Below, piece by piece: positions 10,130 through 20,100 of a stretch of DNA of 64,000 nucleotides. A program made the translations under genes and the position numbers. The DNA comes from Meta bourneti (Eukaryota; Arthropoda; Arachnida; Araneae; Tetragnathidae), in contig OW119933.1 of the NCBI GenBank assembly GCA_933210815.1, forward strand, positions 105,087,780 to 105,151,779. The letters run 5' to 3'. Every line of letters starts with the position of its first letter. Within the stretch, counting starts at the first letter, position 1. The notes below the pieces were generated by a model, which saw only the letters and a program-made list of their open reading frames with translations, was not told where the DNA came from and did not search any database.

Positions 10130-13100
10130 TATTGTGACAGTGAAGTTCTCTTACAGTGAAGATACTGTAATTTAAGTGACAGGTGCAAAGTTGCTATTCA
10201 TTAGAGTGCGCTTTAAATGAAAATACGATCTAGCACTGCTCCTCAAGGGGAAAGGGCTGAGAACGTGAAAATGTTACTTTGCATGATTTTATACACAAAT
10301 ATTTTACCATTTTATTCGAAGAACCCATTAAAAATACTTTCGAATGAATCTTTTTCATTGCGCACGCTTTTATTTAAAAAATATTAATAATGAATAGTTA
10401 AAAATTTAATTGTACCCCTACTTCTCACGAGAATACTGTAAAAATTCGAATGATTTATGGTATATTATATTAATTATACTTTTTACCTAAAATCGATTTT
10501 ATGTTTAAATACCTACCCCTATTTTCCGACCAGTTCCGGCTATTTTTAATGTGGCTAGTAACATTAATTTTCCTATTTTGCTCTGTACCTCGTCTCACTG
10601 TGTAGACGTTTTCTATATACAAAAATATGACGCTAAATCCAAATTTTTGGTTGGGTAAAACATGACCAGTGTTACTTCTCTAAGCCCCATGTTGTACTTC
10701 TATGGTGCACTGGGAGTTTGCTTTCGCTGAATAAAAAAAAATCTAAATTTTGAGCAATTTCTTTTGAATAGTTCAATAAAGTTAAATATTTCGATTTTGC
10801 CTGATTTCATTAATGAAATCTAAATTTTCAACCTCTCAAGCTAGCATGCAACATCATACAAGTCCCCAAACACATCCATGACTGGGAGCGTGTAGAGTGT
10901 TGAGGAAGATATTCACTTTTAGGAATCAGCCTATCATCGACCATCATCTCGAGAAACCTTGAATTTCATTCTTAGAAAGCAGTTTAAAAATCAGGACTCA
11001 AATTAGTCTAGATAATTAATGAGGCACCAAGTCGAGAGGAGTTCCAGCATGTAACGTAAACATCCAACACGAAATAAAAAGTTAATTGCAAAATTTAGTG
11101 GAGTAGGAAAGGAAGAGCCATTATACAGGGTGTCTTTTACTTATAACTGAAATGCAGTAAAACTTAAAAAATCCAGCGTCTCCACGGGACCAGACGAGTG
11201 CAGTATTTCTGAAACTATCCAAAAATTGCGTAAGAGGCGTTACGGAAAGATACTTACATATAACAAGTCACTTTTATAAAAATTTGCGGGTCTCGACTCG
11301 CTTTATAAATATAAATAAATAAGTGCTCTGAAAGAGAAACTAAATGTCTATTAACATTTTACAAATTGCAAAAAAATAATGCGATGACATAAAAGAAATG
11401 TTTCAAATAAATTTAAACAGATTAAGTAGTACATATTTAATGTAAAGTACGGTGTACGCTTAGGATTTACTAAACATGTTAATTTCAACTGCTTTAAGTG
11501 TTTTGGTTTCTCTTTTATAAATTTGTCTTCACCCCTGAAAAGTTGTTAAATTTCCTTCGCAGACATACAACTTTTTTCTAGTGCAAAAATTAATCGTTTA
11601 CGTAATGTTATACATGAGTTTAATGGAACCCTTCCGTCTTCCTATTTTTCTTCATCAGACTGATTGTTAGTAGTTGCATCTGCTTCTCTATTGGAATATG
11701 CGGTATCCAAATCTGTCAAATGATTTAGGACTGAAACGTTCTCATTAACTTTTAACCAATCACACCTGGAATTTCTGATCAGTTTAAGATTTTATGTATT
11801 CTAAAACTTCTCCAATCAAAACTTTCTACCTGAAACAATAAACCCAGTACATTCAGTCATAGTCGTAACGATTAACTGTTCCTAAAAATATAAATGCTTA
11901 TCCCAAAGCGAAGAGCTAAATATACCTGAAATAGAATAGAACGACAGAACAGGAGCATGAACTCAAAAGTAAAAAATATTATTTCTGTGATCAGATGGCA
12001 AAACGTGGTGTTATACAGTTTTAATTTCTCAATACCGCAGTTTTAAATTTTGTTTTGGTGTGACAAAATGCCAAGTTTTTAACACTCAAGTGGTTTCCCA
12101 GAGATATTTCATCCAACACGATCAGGCCAATTTTTCTAAAATTACTCTATTTTGCAAAAGACGAGCCCATGGAGAGATAACCTGCAGGTGTCACTACGAG
12201 GCTTGCCGTTTGATCCCCTTTCGAAAAAAAAAATCAAAGGTGGGCCGCTAATGTGTTTCGCGAGTGCCTCTTTCCCGATGCCCTTTACCCGAGCAGTTGA
12301 TTGACAGGTGATTTTTGTTTGAGAAGGAATGGAAGTTGTTTCAAAAGGCTTTTAAAAACAGCTTTGCTATGCCTTCTCACACTTCTGAGCATTTTTGCAT
12401 GTGACTCTCACGTGTTTTGATAATTATGAAACCTTTTATTTTAATTATTTATTTGAAAAATCTACTCGGAGTAAAAAATAAATTTACTCGGAGTATAATT
12501 TAATTTTCTACATATATAAATGATAGAAAGAGAAAAAGTAATTAAAAAAATTAATAAAAATCGTTAAACTAGTTAAAATTCAATAACCTAGAACAGTGCT
12601 CCTTCTGAAAAGCGAGATCGAATCACTGCAAATTTTGTTGTTCATACTATTTGTAATATTTATCCATTATGCTTGAGAGCCCTACCATAAAATTTTTAAA
12701 GGATTCCAAGGGGGCGAGTATGCTTGGTATAGACTGTTTTTTTAAACAAAATTAGTTTATCATTGAAAATATTTATCTCCCATATGAGGAGACAGGGAGT
12801 TATGGACTCGAATAGTCGGTGATTATGATGGGGACAATGACAACTGACGTACAAATGTTTCTCTTTTAGCTCACTGAAAATAAGTCACAAATCTGTTCAT
12901 CAGCAGAGGCTGTTTTATACATATGGAATCAGTTAATACATTGCACAGTGTTTTCGGTTAATATCTCCCATGGAAAGGTGGGATTAACTTGAATTAATCC
13001 CTTTCATGAGGGAATTTAGTATTTCTGATAAAGGAATCAGCACTGTTTAACATTTGTTTTCAGCATGTTATAAATGAGTACTGGATGTCCATCACTTACT

Positions 13101-14635
13101 AGCTTATTTAATAAGCCTTCCAAACGAAAATCAGCTGAGTTTAAACATAAAGAACTTAATATTTGCCAAGGCAAAATATTCATCTAGTATCATTCGGTTT
13201 TTTATATTTCCTCTGCGAAAACATTGTATCCCAGATATCTCTTTTGCAATAGGGTAAATTCATTTGGTAAAACAAATTAACTGTGGTTCGAACTTACAAC
13301 TGAACTGATGAATTCCGAAAAATGAATAGTGGATATTTGCAAAGTTCTAACCATCAACGAAATTGTGTGAAAACTTCATAAGCCGTCTTGCCTGTTTATC
13401 AAGGTGCCTGATGGGAGTTTTTCCTGGTTTCCTCCCATTCGAAACACAAATGTGAGGCAGTTACCATCCAGGAAGTTTTTGTGCATATTCATATTTTGAA
13501 ACAAATTCGCATGTAATGCAAATGGATTTGAAAATAAACTTGTTTATTTTCACCTTTTTTGCGTTACGTTTTATTTGTGTGTATGTGCTTACTTTTATAA
13601 ATAAATGGAATTTTGGTTCATTAATAATCGTAAAGTTTAAGATGTTTCACCTTAATGAGGAATTTATACAATATTTACGCACGTAAAAACAAAATATCAA
13701 TTATTATACAAGGCTATGGATCACATATAAGCACAGATGCTGTCTTGTAATTTGTTGATCAAACAACAAGATTACATTTAATGGGAAAACACGATTGACC
13801 CATTTCAATTCTTCTCTTCACTAAAAGTCAAGGCTGTGATGTTAATATAAAATAGCATTTGGGTTTTCCAGAAAATTCACGTGTATATAGTAAGCAATCT
13901 TAAACCTTCAGAACTTTATATATATACATAAATGAAACCTTCATGTCAGATTTTGACCTCCTCCAAAAACGTTTCGAGAACGATTCCTTAAACAAGTGAT
14001 AACTTATTCTTGAACTGAAGGTTGGAGTACATATATATAAAACCCCAGATAACTCTTCAAATCACCCTATTTCCAGTCACCTCCCCACTTCCAGTTTAAA
14101 TGGTTATCTGATTTTGTGATTAAAAATTTCAATGTTTTAAACATACCCTTCTGATGTTGGATATTCCTTAGAGGTGGATCTCTTCTATCCATCTGAACTT
14201 CATAACATTCATTATTATCCTCTAGCCCCCAAGCATATAACCATTACATATGATATGCTTTCAAATTATCAAAAAGAGTTACTCAAAACCTCAAATTCAT
14301 GAAGAAAAATCGGAAATTAACTCTTAATTATTATGAAAAGAAACATTACGTGATACATTATCAAATTTTAAAATTTTTTATTTAAAAGAGGAATTAATTC
14401 GGCATCTTCCTTTATAATCACCGCGAGCATTCAACTTTAGTTCATAACGACTCGAATCGCGATGTGAAAATCTTTTTCTATTAACACCATGAGGTATGCT
14501 TTATAATTATCAACTGCTTTCTCGTTTCAACCTTTCCCCCTCCTACCTCCTCTAAGCTTATTTCCGCCCACATACATACTTACGCAGCGAAGACCCTCCG
14601 TAAATTTCTCCTCTCTCCATCCAAATACATTGCAC
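10130..14635. other. Long anonymous AT-rich interval
   Basis: No open frame above 63 codons, no recognisable transposon module and no RNA gene were seen. It has the texture of intron or intergenic DNA. Short A/T runs are common. A GC-richer patch at 12160-12310 carries no motif that I can name. Confidence 0.5.
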
Positions 14636-14639
14636 TCCG

Positions 14640-14775
14640 AGGTGAGCCAGTTGTTAGCACGCCCTCCAAAGTGAGTCAGATATTAACACACCTTACAAGT
14701 GAGTCAGATATTAGCACACCTTAAAAGTGAACCAGATGTTAGCACACCTTAAAAGTGAGCCAGTTGTTAGCATGG
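14640..14775. repeat. Minisatellite of about 28 bp, five units
   Basis: Units AAGTGAGTCAGATATTAGCA plus CACCTTA recur five times with small changes. It is the complement of the 2338-2470 array and likewise abuts a family-1 SINE through the shared GTTAGCATGGTAATACTA junction. Confidence 0.8.
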
Positions 14776-14779
14776 TAAT

Positions 14780-14990
14780 ACTACTTAGATTGTTCTCACT
14801 TTGCATGGTGTCGAAGTTGGGAGAGTGGGGTGCCAGCTCAGGTGTTAACCTCGTCATCTGACTGTGGTTCAAAAATACGAGGTTATTGTCCTCGGAACTT
14901 CCCCATCGGGATTGATCTCGGACAGTCTCCAATAGCCCGTTGTGTTGCTCCAGTGCGACGTAAATTCAACTACCCACCTACCATTTCGAA
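14780..14990 (+). mobile_element. SINE family 1, body and 3' part
   Basis: GTGTCGAAGTTGGGAGAGTG starts the recognisable body. It continues through the CATCTGACTGTGGTTCAAAA and GGATTGATCTCGGACAGTC modules to a TAAATTCAACTACCCACC tail. The tRNA-like head is missing; the minisatellite occupies its place. Confidence 0.65.
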
Positions 14991-15230
14991 TGTAATAAAA
15001 GCGTTTACTTTAAAATCCGCTTTGATTGTCTTAACCTTTAGTTTGTTGTATTTATATTCAGGGATGCACCTACGAATGGGCTTAAAAAGTAAAATATGTC
15101 CTTATATAATTGAGTGGTTATTTCTTTACAAATCTTGTATAAAGGTGTTTTAATATTTTCTCTTGCAGGGGTCAACAAATATTTATTCATTGCTTTTAGC
15201 CCATTTACAAAAGTGTTCCATTTCTCATTA

Positions 15231-15360
15231 CTGGAATTGGATAAAATAATTGAAAATTTTAATATTTCATTGAAACGTCGCCACCTTTTCCCTTCAATAC
15301 TGCTTCTATTCGTCTTGGAATAGTCACTTTTAAACTGGTCTTTAGGTTTCACACCAAATC
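15231..15360. repeat. First copy of a 130-bp direct repeat
   Basis: TTGGATAAAATAATTGAAAA through ACTGGTCTTTAGGTTTCACA matches 15908-16040 closely. Between the two copies lie a 27-bp minisatellite and a family-1 SINE. Confidence 0.75.
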
Positions 15361-15590
15361 TAGTCTCTAGGTAGCATTCTCTAAAACTAGTCTCTAGGTA
15401 GCATTCTCTAAAACTAGTCTCTAGGTAGCATTCTCTAAAACTAGTCTCTAGGTAGCATTCTCTAAAACTAGTCTCTAGGTAGCATTCTCTAAAACTAGTC
15501 TCTAGGTAGCATTCTCTAAAACTAGTCTCTAGGTAGCATTCTCTAAAACTAGTCTCTAGGTAGCATTCTCTAAAACTAGTCTCTAGGTAG
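15360..15590. repeat. 27-bp minisatellite, about 8.6 identical units
   Basis: The unit ACTAGTCTCTAGGTAGCATT plus CTCTAAA is repeated with essentially no divergence, so the expansion is recent. A degenerate single unit follows the second 130-bp repeat (ACTAGTCTCTAAGTAACACT at about 16027), showing where the array grew from. It is a direct tandem with no spacers, so it is not a CRISPR array. Confidence 0.95.
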
Positions 15591-15906
15591 GTAGATAGAT
15601 AATTAACGTGACACTAGAGTAACGGAACGGGCTGTTGGCGACGGTCCGGGATCAATCCCCACGAGAAAGATCTTAGGACAACACCACGTAATTTTGAACC
15701 ACGATCAGATGACGAAGTGAAAGCCTGAGCTGCACCCCACTCTCTAAACTTCCACTCTACGCCAACGTGATGACATTTGAAGCCACGACAGATTTAACGT
15801 GCGCCAGACCCATTGTACACGAAGATCTTTGGCTGTACCCAGTTTCGAACTCGCAGCCCTCCGGTTGTAAATACGTAACTCTTCCAACTGAGGTACCACG
15901 GCCCCT
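15584..15906 (-). mobile_element. SINE family 1, near full length
   Basis: Minus-strand copy. The head lies at the 15906 end (GGGGCCGTGGTACCTCAGTT, then a decayed B box near GCGAGTTCGAAACTGG). The body includes CACGTTAAATCTGTCGTGG, and the 3' end is at the 15584 side with a TTAATTATCTATCTACC tail. The tail fuses into the last unit of the 27-bp minisatellite through a shared CTAGGTAG. Confidence 0.75.
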
Positions 15907-15907
15907 A

Positions 15908-16040
15908 CTGGTGTTGGATAAAATATTTGAAAACTTCAATATTTCATTGAAACGTTGGTACCTTTTCCCTTCAATTCGTCTTGGAATAGTCACTTTAAAA
16001 CTGGTCCCTAGGTTTCACACACCAAAACTAGTCTCTAAGT
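15908..16040. repeat. Second copy of the 130-bp direct repeat
   Basis: Matches 15231-15360 (TTGGATAAAATATTTGAAAA, CGTCTTGGAATAGTCACTTT). Confidence 0.75.
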
Positions 16041-16129
16041 AACACTCTTAAGCTAGTCTACATTTCAAAGAAATTTTTAAGATCGCCCTCTAAATAAAGA
16101 GCTTAAATAAAAATATAGCCCTGCACACC

Positions 16130-16175
16130 AGGAAAGCTTTACTGACACGGAAGAGAGAATATACCCATGGTCATA
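16130..16175 (-). mobile_element. SINE family 2 fragment
   Basis: The complement of the family-2 body (AGCTTTACTGACACGGAAGA, then ATACCCATGG). Only about 45 bases remain. Confidence 0.35.
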
Positions 16176-16244
16176 CGTTTGTGAGAAGACAATTAAAATA
16201 CTTGGATTATTCTCTCTTACCTGAATAGCGATACGATTGCAGAT

Positions 16245-16461
16245 GAAGAATTGAAACATAACGCAACGCTTAGAATTATCACAACCAGCCCCTGGTATTT
16301 TAGAAACAATAAAATCAGAGAACTAAACCTTTTTGAACACAAAGTAAATCAAATAAACTTCAGTAAAATAGGCACCAAATTCTTTAATAATCTAAACTCC
16401 ACAAGCGCAGCTCTGGAAAATACTTGCAACAAGGAGGAATGCCTAAAACTTGCAAGAAAAT
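16245..16461 (+). pseudogene. C-terminal fragment of a non-LTR retrotransposon reverse transcriptase
   Basis: The 70-codon frame contains LRIITTSPWYFRNNKIREL. This matches the conserved block just after the reverse-transcriptase thumb in Jockey-type retrotransposons, where a basic LR-I-x-x-APW-(Y/F)-x-(R/S)-N motif precedes the C-terminus. The frame ends at 16461. No upstream polymerase domain remains, so this is a 5'-truncated copy, which is typical of target-primed insertion. The GC-rich stretch after it (CGCTCGTGACCGCCGCCCCT) may be its 3' untranslated region. The assignment is from motif memory only. Confidence 0.5.
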
Positions 16462-16784
16462 AAACCACTTGATAATAAATCTTCCTGAAACGCCGCCCCT
16501 TTAGTAAATGGCGCTCGTGACCGCCGCCCCTGTCGTCTTTCCTTACGCCACTGAAGGGACGGAATGAGTTCGCAATTTACTATAATCTAACTGGTAATTA
16601 CTATTTGAGGAACTACTAAAAGGATCTTAAAATGCAAAAAGCAGCATCCTCTGTATGCAAAGTGGGATACTGCTATTTGGGGTGTGGCGGAAAGGGCAAG
16701 TGTAGTGTCTCAATTTAAAGATGGCGACCATAGAGGAGAGACTTATCACCCCTCTAAGATGGCGACCAGAACCTAGGACGAGGA

Positions 16785-16789
16785 CTCAG
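16785..16789 (+). other. Target-site duplication, left copy (CTCAG)
   Basis: The CTCAG directly before the 5' LTR is repeated directly after the 3' LTR at 22138-22142. A 5-bp duplication is usual for BEL/Pao integrases. Confidence 0.85.
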
Positions 16790-17110
16790 TGTCGGATTGA
16801 TACTCTACCTGATTATTATCTTTGTTTTGATATATTTAGTAAGTTGCGAATGGCAACAGTCTAGTTTTAGTTTGTGTTTTATGTACGCAGAGAAATGGCT
16901 TCTGAGTTCCTTTGTCGTATTTTTAGAGAGAAATAATACGTATTATTTACGCCATAAATGCTTCTGAGTGTTATTTTGTGATCTAAAGCAAAGAGTGTAC
17001 ATATTAGAGCTGTAAATAAACTGTTTTGTGTTATAAGGTGTTTTTATGGAACAATTGAGTACACCAACTATAATCTGAATACTTCTGATTCCGAAATTCA
17101 AAACGGAACA
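16790..17110 (+). repeat. 5' LTR of the BEL/Pao element
   Basis: 321 bp, TG...CA termini. It contains a possible TATA-like TTGATATATTTAG and an AATAAA polyadenylation signal at 17015-17020. It directly precedes the primer-binding site. Confidence 0.95.
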
Positions 17111-17112
17111 TC

Positions 17113-17130
17113 TGGCGTCCGCGACAGGAT
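17113..17130 (+). other. Primer-binding site, probably tRNA-Arg
   Basis: TGGCGTCCGCGACAGGAT begins two bases after the LTR and continues TCGA. Its complement ends in CCA and resembles the T-loop/acceptor 3' end of arthropod tRNA-Arg (…TTCGAATCCTGTCGCGG…). The tRNA identity is from memory of that tRNA's 3' end. Confidence 0.7.
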
Positions 17131-17188
17131 TCGACTGCTGATTATTTGGGTGAGTTTTTGTTTTGTCTATCCTATTGCCTGAATTAAT

Positions 17189-20100
17189 ATGGAAGCAGCA
17201 AAGAAAAATAGAACTCAGCAGAGGAGACTGTTTAGTAAAGCATGTAATGAGTTTGATGCTGAAGAAGCAAACTTAGAAATTTCTGATAAAATACTTTTTC
17301 TGAAAGTTATTGAGGAAAAAGCTACGCTAATGGTGAATGCTGAAGAAAATGTTAAGCAGTTTCTTTTTTCTGCAAACATTGAAGATGATGTAATAGAGAA
17401 AGAGATCGATGAATCTGAAAGTTATATAGACCGTTGGCGGTTGTTACAGTTTAAGTTGAAACAACTTTCGCTTTCAGAAAGAGAAGACGTTATTTCGAAT
17501 TGTAGTGTTTCTCAGCAAAATACATTATTACGTTACCCTAAAATACAGTTACCTACATTTAATGGAGATTTAAGAAACTGGGTTAGATTTTGGGGTCAAT
17601 TTGAGAAAGTCGATAAAGACCATAATTTAGATCCACATGATAAGTTCTCATACCTATCCCAATGTATGGAGAAGGGAAGTGTTGCCGAAGAACTAATTAA
17701 AAGTTTTCCACCAGGGGGAAACAGTTATGGGAAAGCTATAGAACAATTGAAATTACGTTTTGGCAGAGAAGAACTACTTATACAGGTGTATGTTAGGGAT
17801 CTTCTATCATTAGTTCTCCAAAAGCAGAATATGCCGAGAAAATCTTTGAGAAATCTTTATGATTTATTAGAAACAAAGCTCCGTGCGCTTGAGATATTAG
17901 GAGTAACTAGGGATAAATATGCGTCGATGCTTTTCCCACTTGTTGAGTCTGCTCTACCTGAGGAAACGCTTCTAGCGTGGGAACGATATAGATCTACAAG
18001 TCGTAGATCACATGATGAGGAAGATCAAAATACAACTAAAATTACTAAAAAGTCTGATCTCGATTCAATTCTTGATTTTCTTCAAGATGAAGTACAGGCA
18101 GAGGAACGTATAATTCTAGCCTCACAAAACTTTGGAGTTGAAACCAAGCATAATTTTAAATTGTTCAAGGAGAAGAGGGCTGGAAATAATAAACGTAAAT
18201 ATGGGGACCCTCGTCAAATAGCTAGTGCGGCTGATCTTTTAACCTCTTCGAAGGAACAGAGACAGTGCATATTTTGCCACAATTTACATAATTCCACTGA
18301 CTGTTTGAAGATACGAAAAATGGCGATGAAAGATAGAGAGAATCTCGTAGAGAAATCAGGGTGCTGTTTTCTGTGCTTAAAACCAGGTCATCAAGTTCGT
18401 AAATGTTACTCAAAGGTAACTTGTTTGGGTTGTGGAAAAAGACATCATATTTTACTCTGTCATAGCATAAAGCAGCAAGCATTCTCACCTACCGGAAAAG
18501 AAACTGCAGAATTAGATAATGTTCCGAATGAGGATCAAGCACTTGCGAATGTGTCCCAAAGCCCTAGTGTTATGTTACTAACGTTAACGGTTTTAATCAG
18601 AGGTGATGGGAGAAAACGGAAAGCAAGAGCCATCATAGACTCTGCTTCACAGCGCTCTTACATTTTAAAAAATACTGCTAAAGAAATGAAATATAAAAGG
18701 GAAGGCTGGGAATATCTTCAACATTCTCTGTTCGGTGGAGAAAATACAGGAGTGTGCAAGCATGATGTGTTTACTTTATATTTGACAAGTTGCGATGGGT
18801 CGTATAACTGTCATTTCAAAGTATTGAGTCAACCTGTTATCTGTGCAAGCGTTCCACCGACAATGCCTGCGATTCATTTAAAAGAGCTTACGGACTGTAG
18901 TATTCATGTGAGCGATGATTATAAAGGTCCTATTGAAATTTTAATAGGAGCCGATGTAGCTGGAAAAATCCTTACCGGTGGTTACAAATCCTTACCTTGT
19001 GGTTTAACAGCAATGGAAACACGTTTAGGGTGGACCATTATGGGACGTATACCACAGATTTCTTCAGAGGAAAATGAAATCTCAGTAGCTAGCTCTATGC
19101 TTTCTACTACTAGAACAATAACAGAATTGTGGACTCTTGACACTCTCGGCATAACCGATCCATCTGAGAAGAAAACTAAAGAAGACCTTCAGGAATCTGC
19201 CAGAGAGCATTTTATTAACACAGTTCAGGTCGACAAAGACAATCGTTTCGTGGTACATTTACCCTGGCTTGCCGATCACCCTCCACTGCCTGATAATTTT
19301 AACTTGGCTTTAAAGAGACTGGACGGTACTGCACGAAAGTTAAAAGAAGAAAATTTGTATGACGATTATAATCAAATATTTGAAGAATGGGCAAGAGAAG
19401 GAATAATTGAAGAAGTTCCTAAGCATGAGATTCAATTGTCGTCTCATTATTTACCACACAGACATGTCGTGAAAGAGAATAGCACAACCAGAATCAGACC
19501 TGTGTTTGATGCTTCGGCGAAGATGAGAGGTTCCCCAAGCTTGAATGACTGCCTGGAGAAAGGAATAAACCTTGTTGAGTTAATTCCTACTATATTAACA
19601 CGTTTTCGGATGAACAAGTTTGGAGTTACGGCAGACATCCGTAAAGCATTTTTACAAATTCGCCTACAAGAAAACGACAAAGATTATTTAAGATTTCTTT
19701 GGTATAACGAAAACAATGAACTGAAATACTTTAGACACTGTCGTGTCGTCTTTGGAATTTCTAGTAGTCCCTTCTTACTTAATTCTGTCATTCAATATCA
19801 TCTAGAAACGATTTTGGAGGAAGCACAACTTGGGAACTCAAAATATCCTGTGGATATGGTTCAGAAATTTAAAAACAGTTTTTATGTGGACAATTGTTTA
19901 ACTAGTGTAAAAACTGAGACAGAATTGCATGAGTTCATTCAAGTAGCTACAGATATTATGTCAGAAAGGAAATTTGACCTTAGAGGGTGTGAGCACAATT
20001 GTTCCCATTCCTCAACAGAAGAGGTTTCTTGTGTAAAAAATAAAATTGTCCCGGTATTAGGCCTGCAATGGTTTTTAAAGTCAGATACTCTTTCCATAAA

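Noticed and set aside
14830..15352. Frames of 69-107 codons over the SINE and the 130-bp repeat
   Set aside because: They run through SINE sequence and then AT-rich repeat DNA, so they are chance openings.
15360..15590. Regular 27-bp repeats considered as a CRISPR array
   Set aside because: The units are contiguous with no spacers, and the surrounding DNA is eukaryotic.
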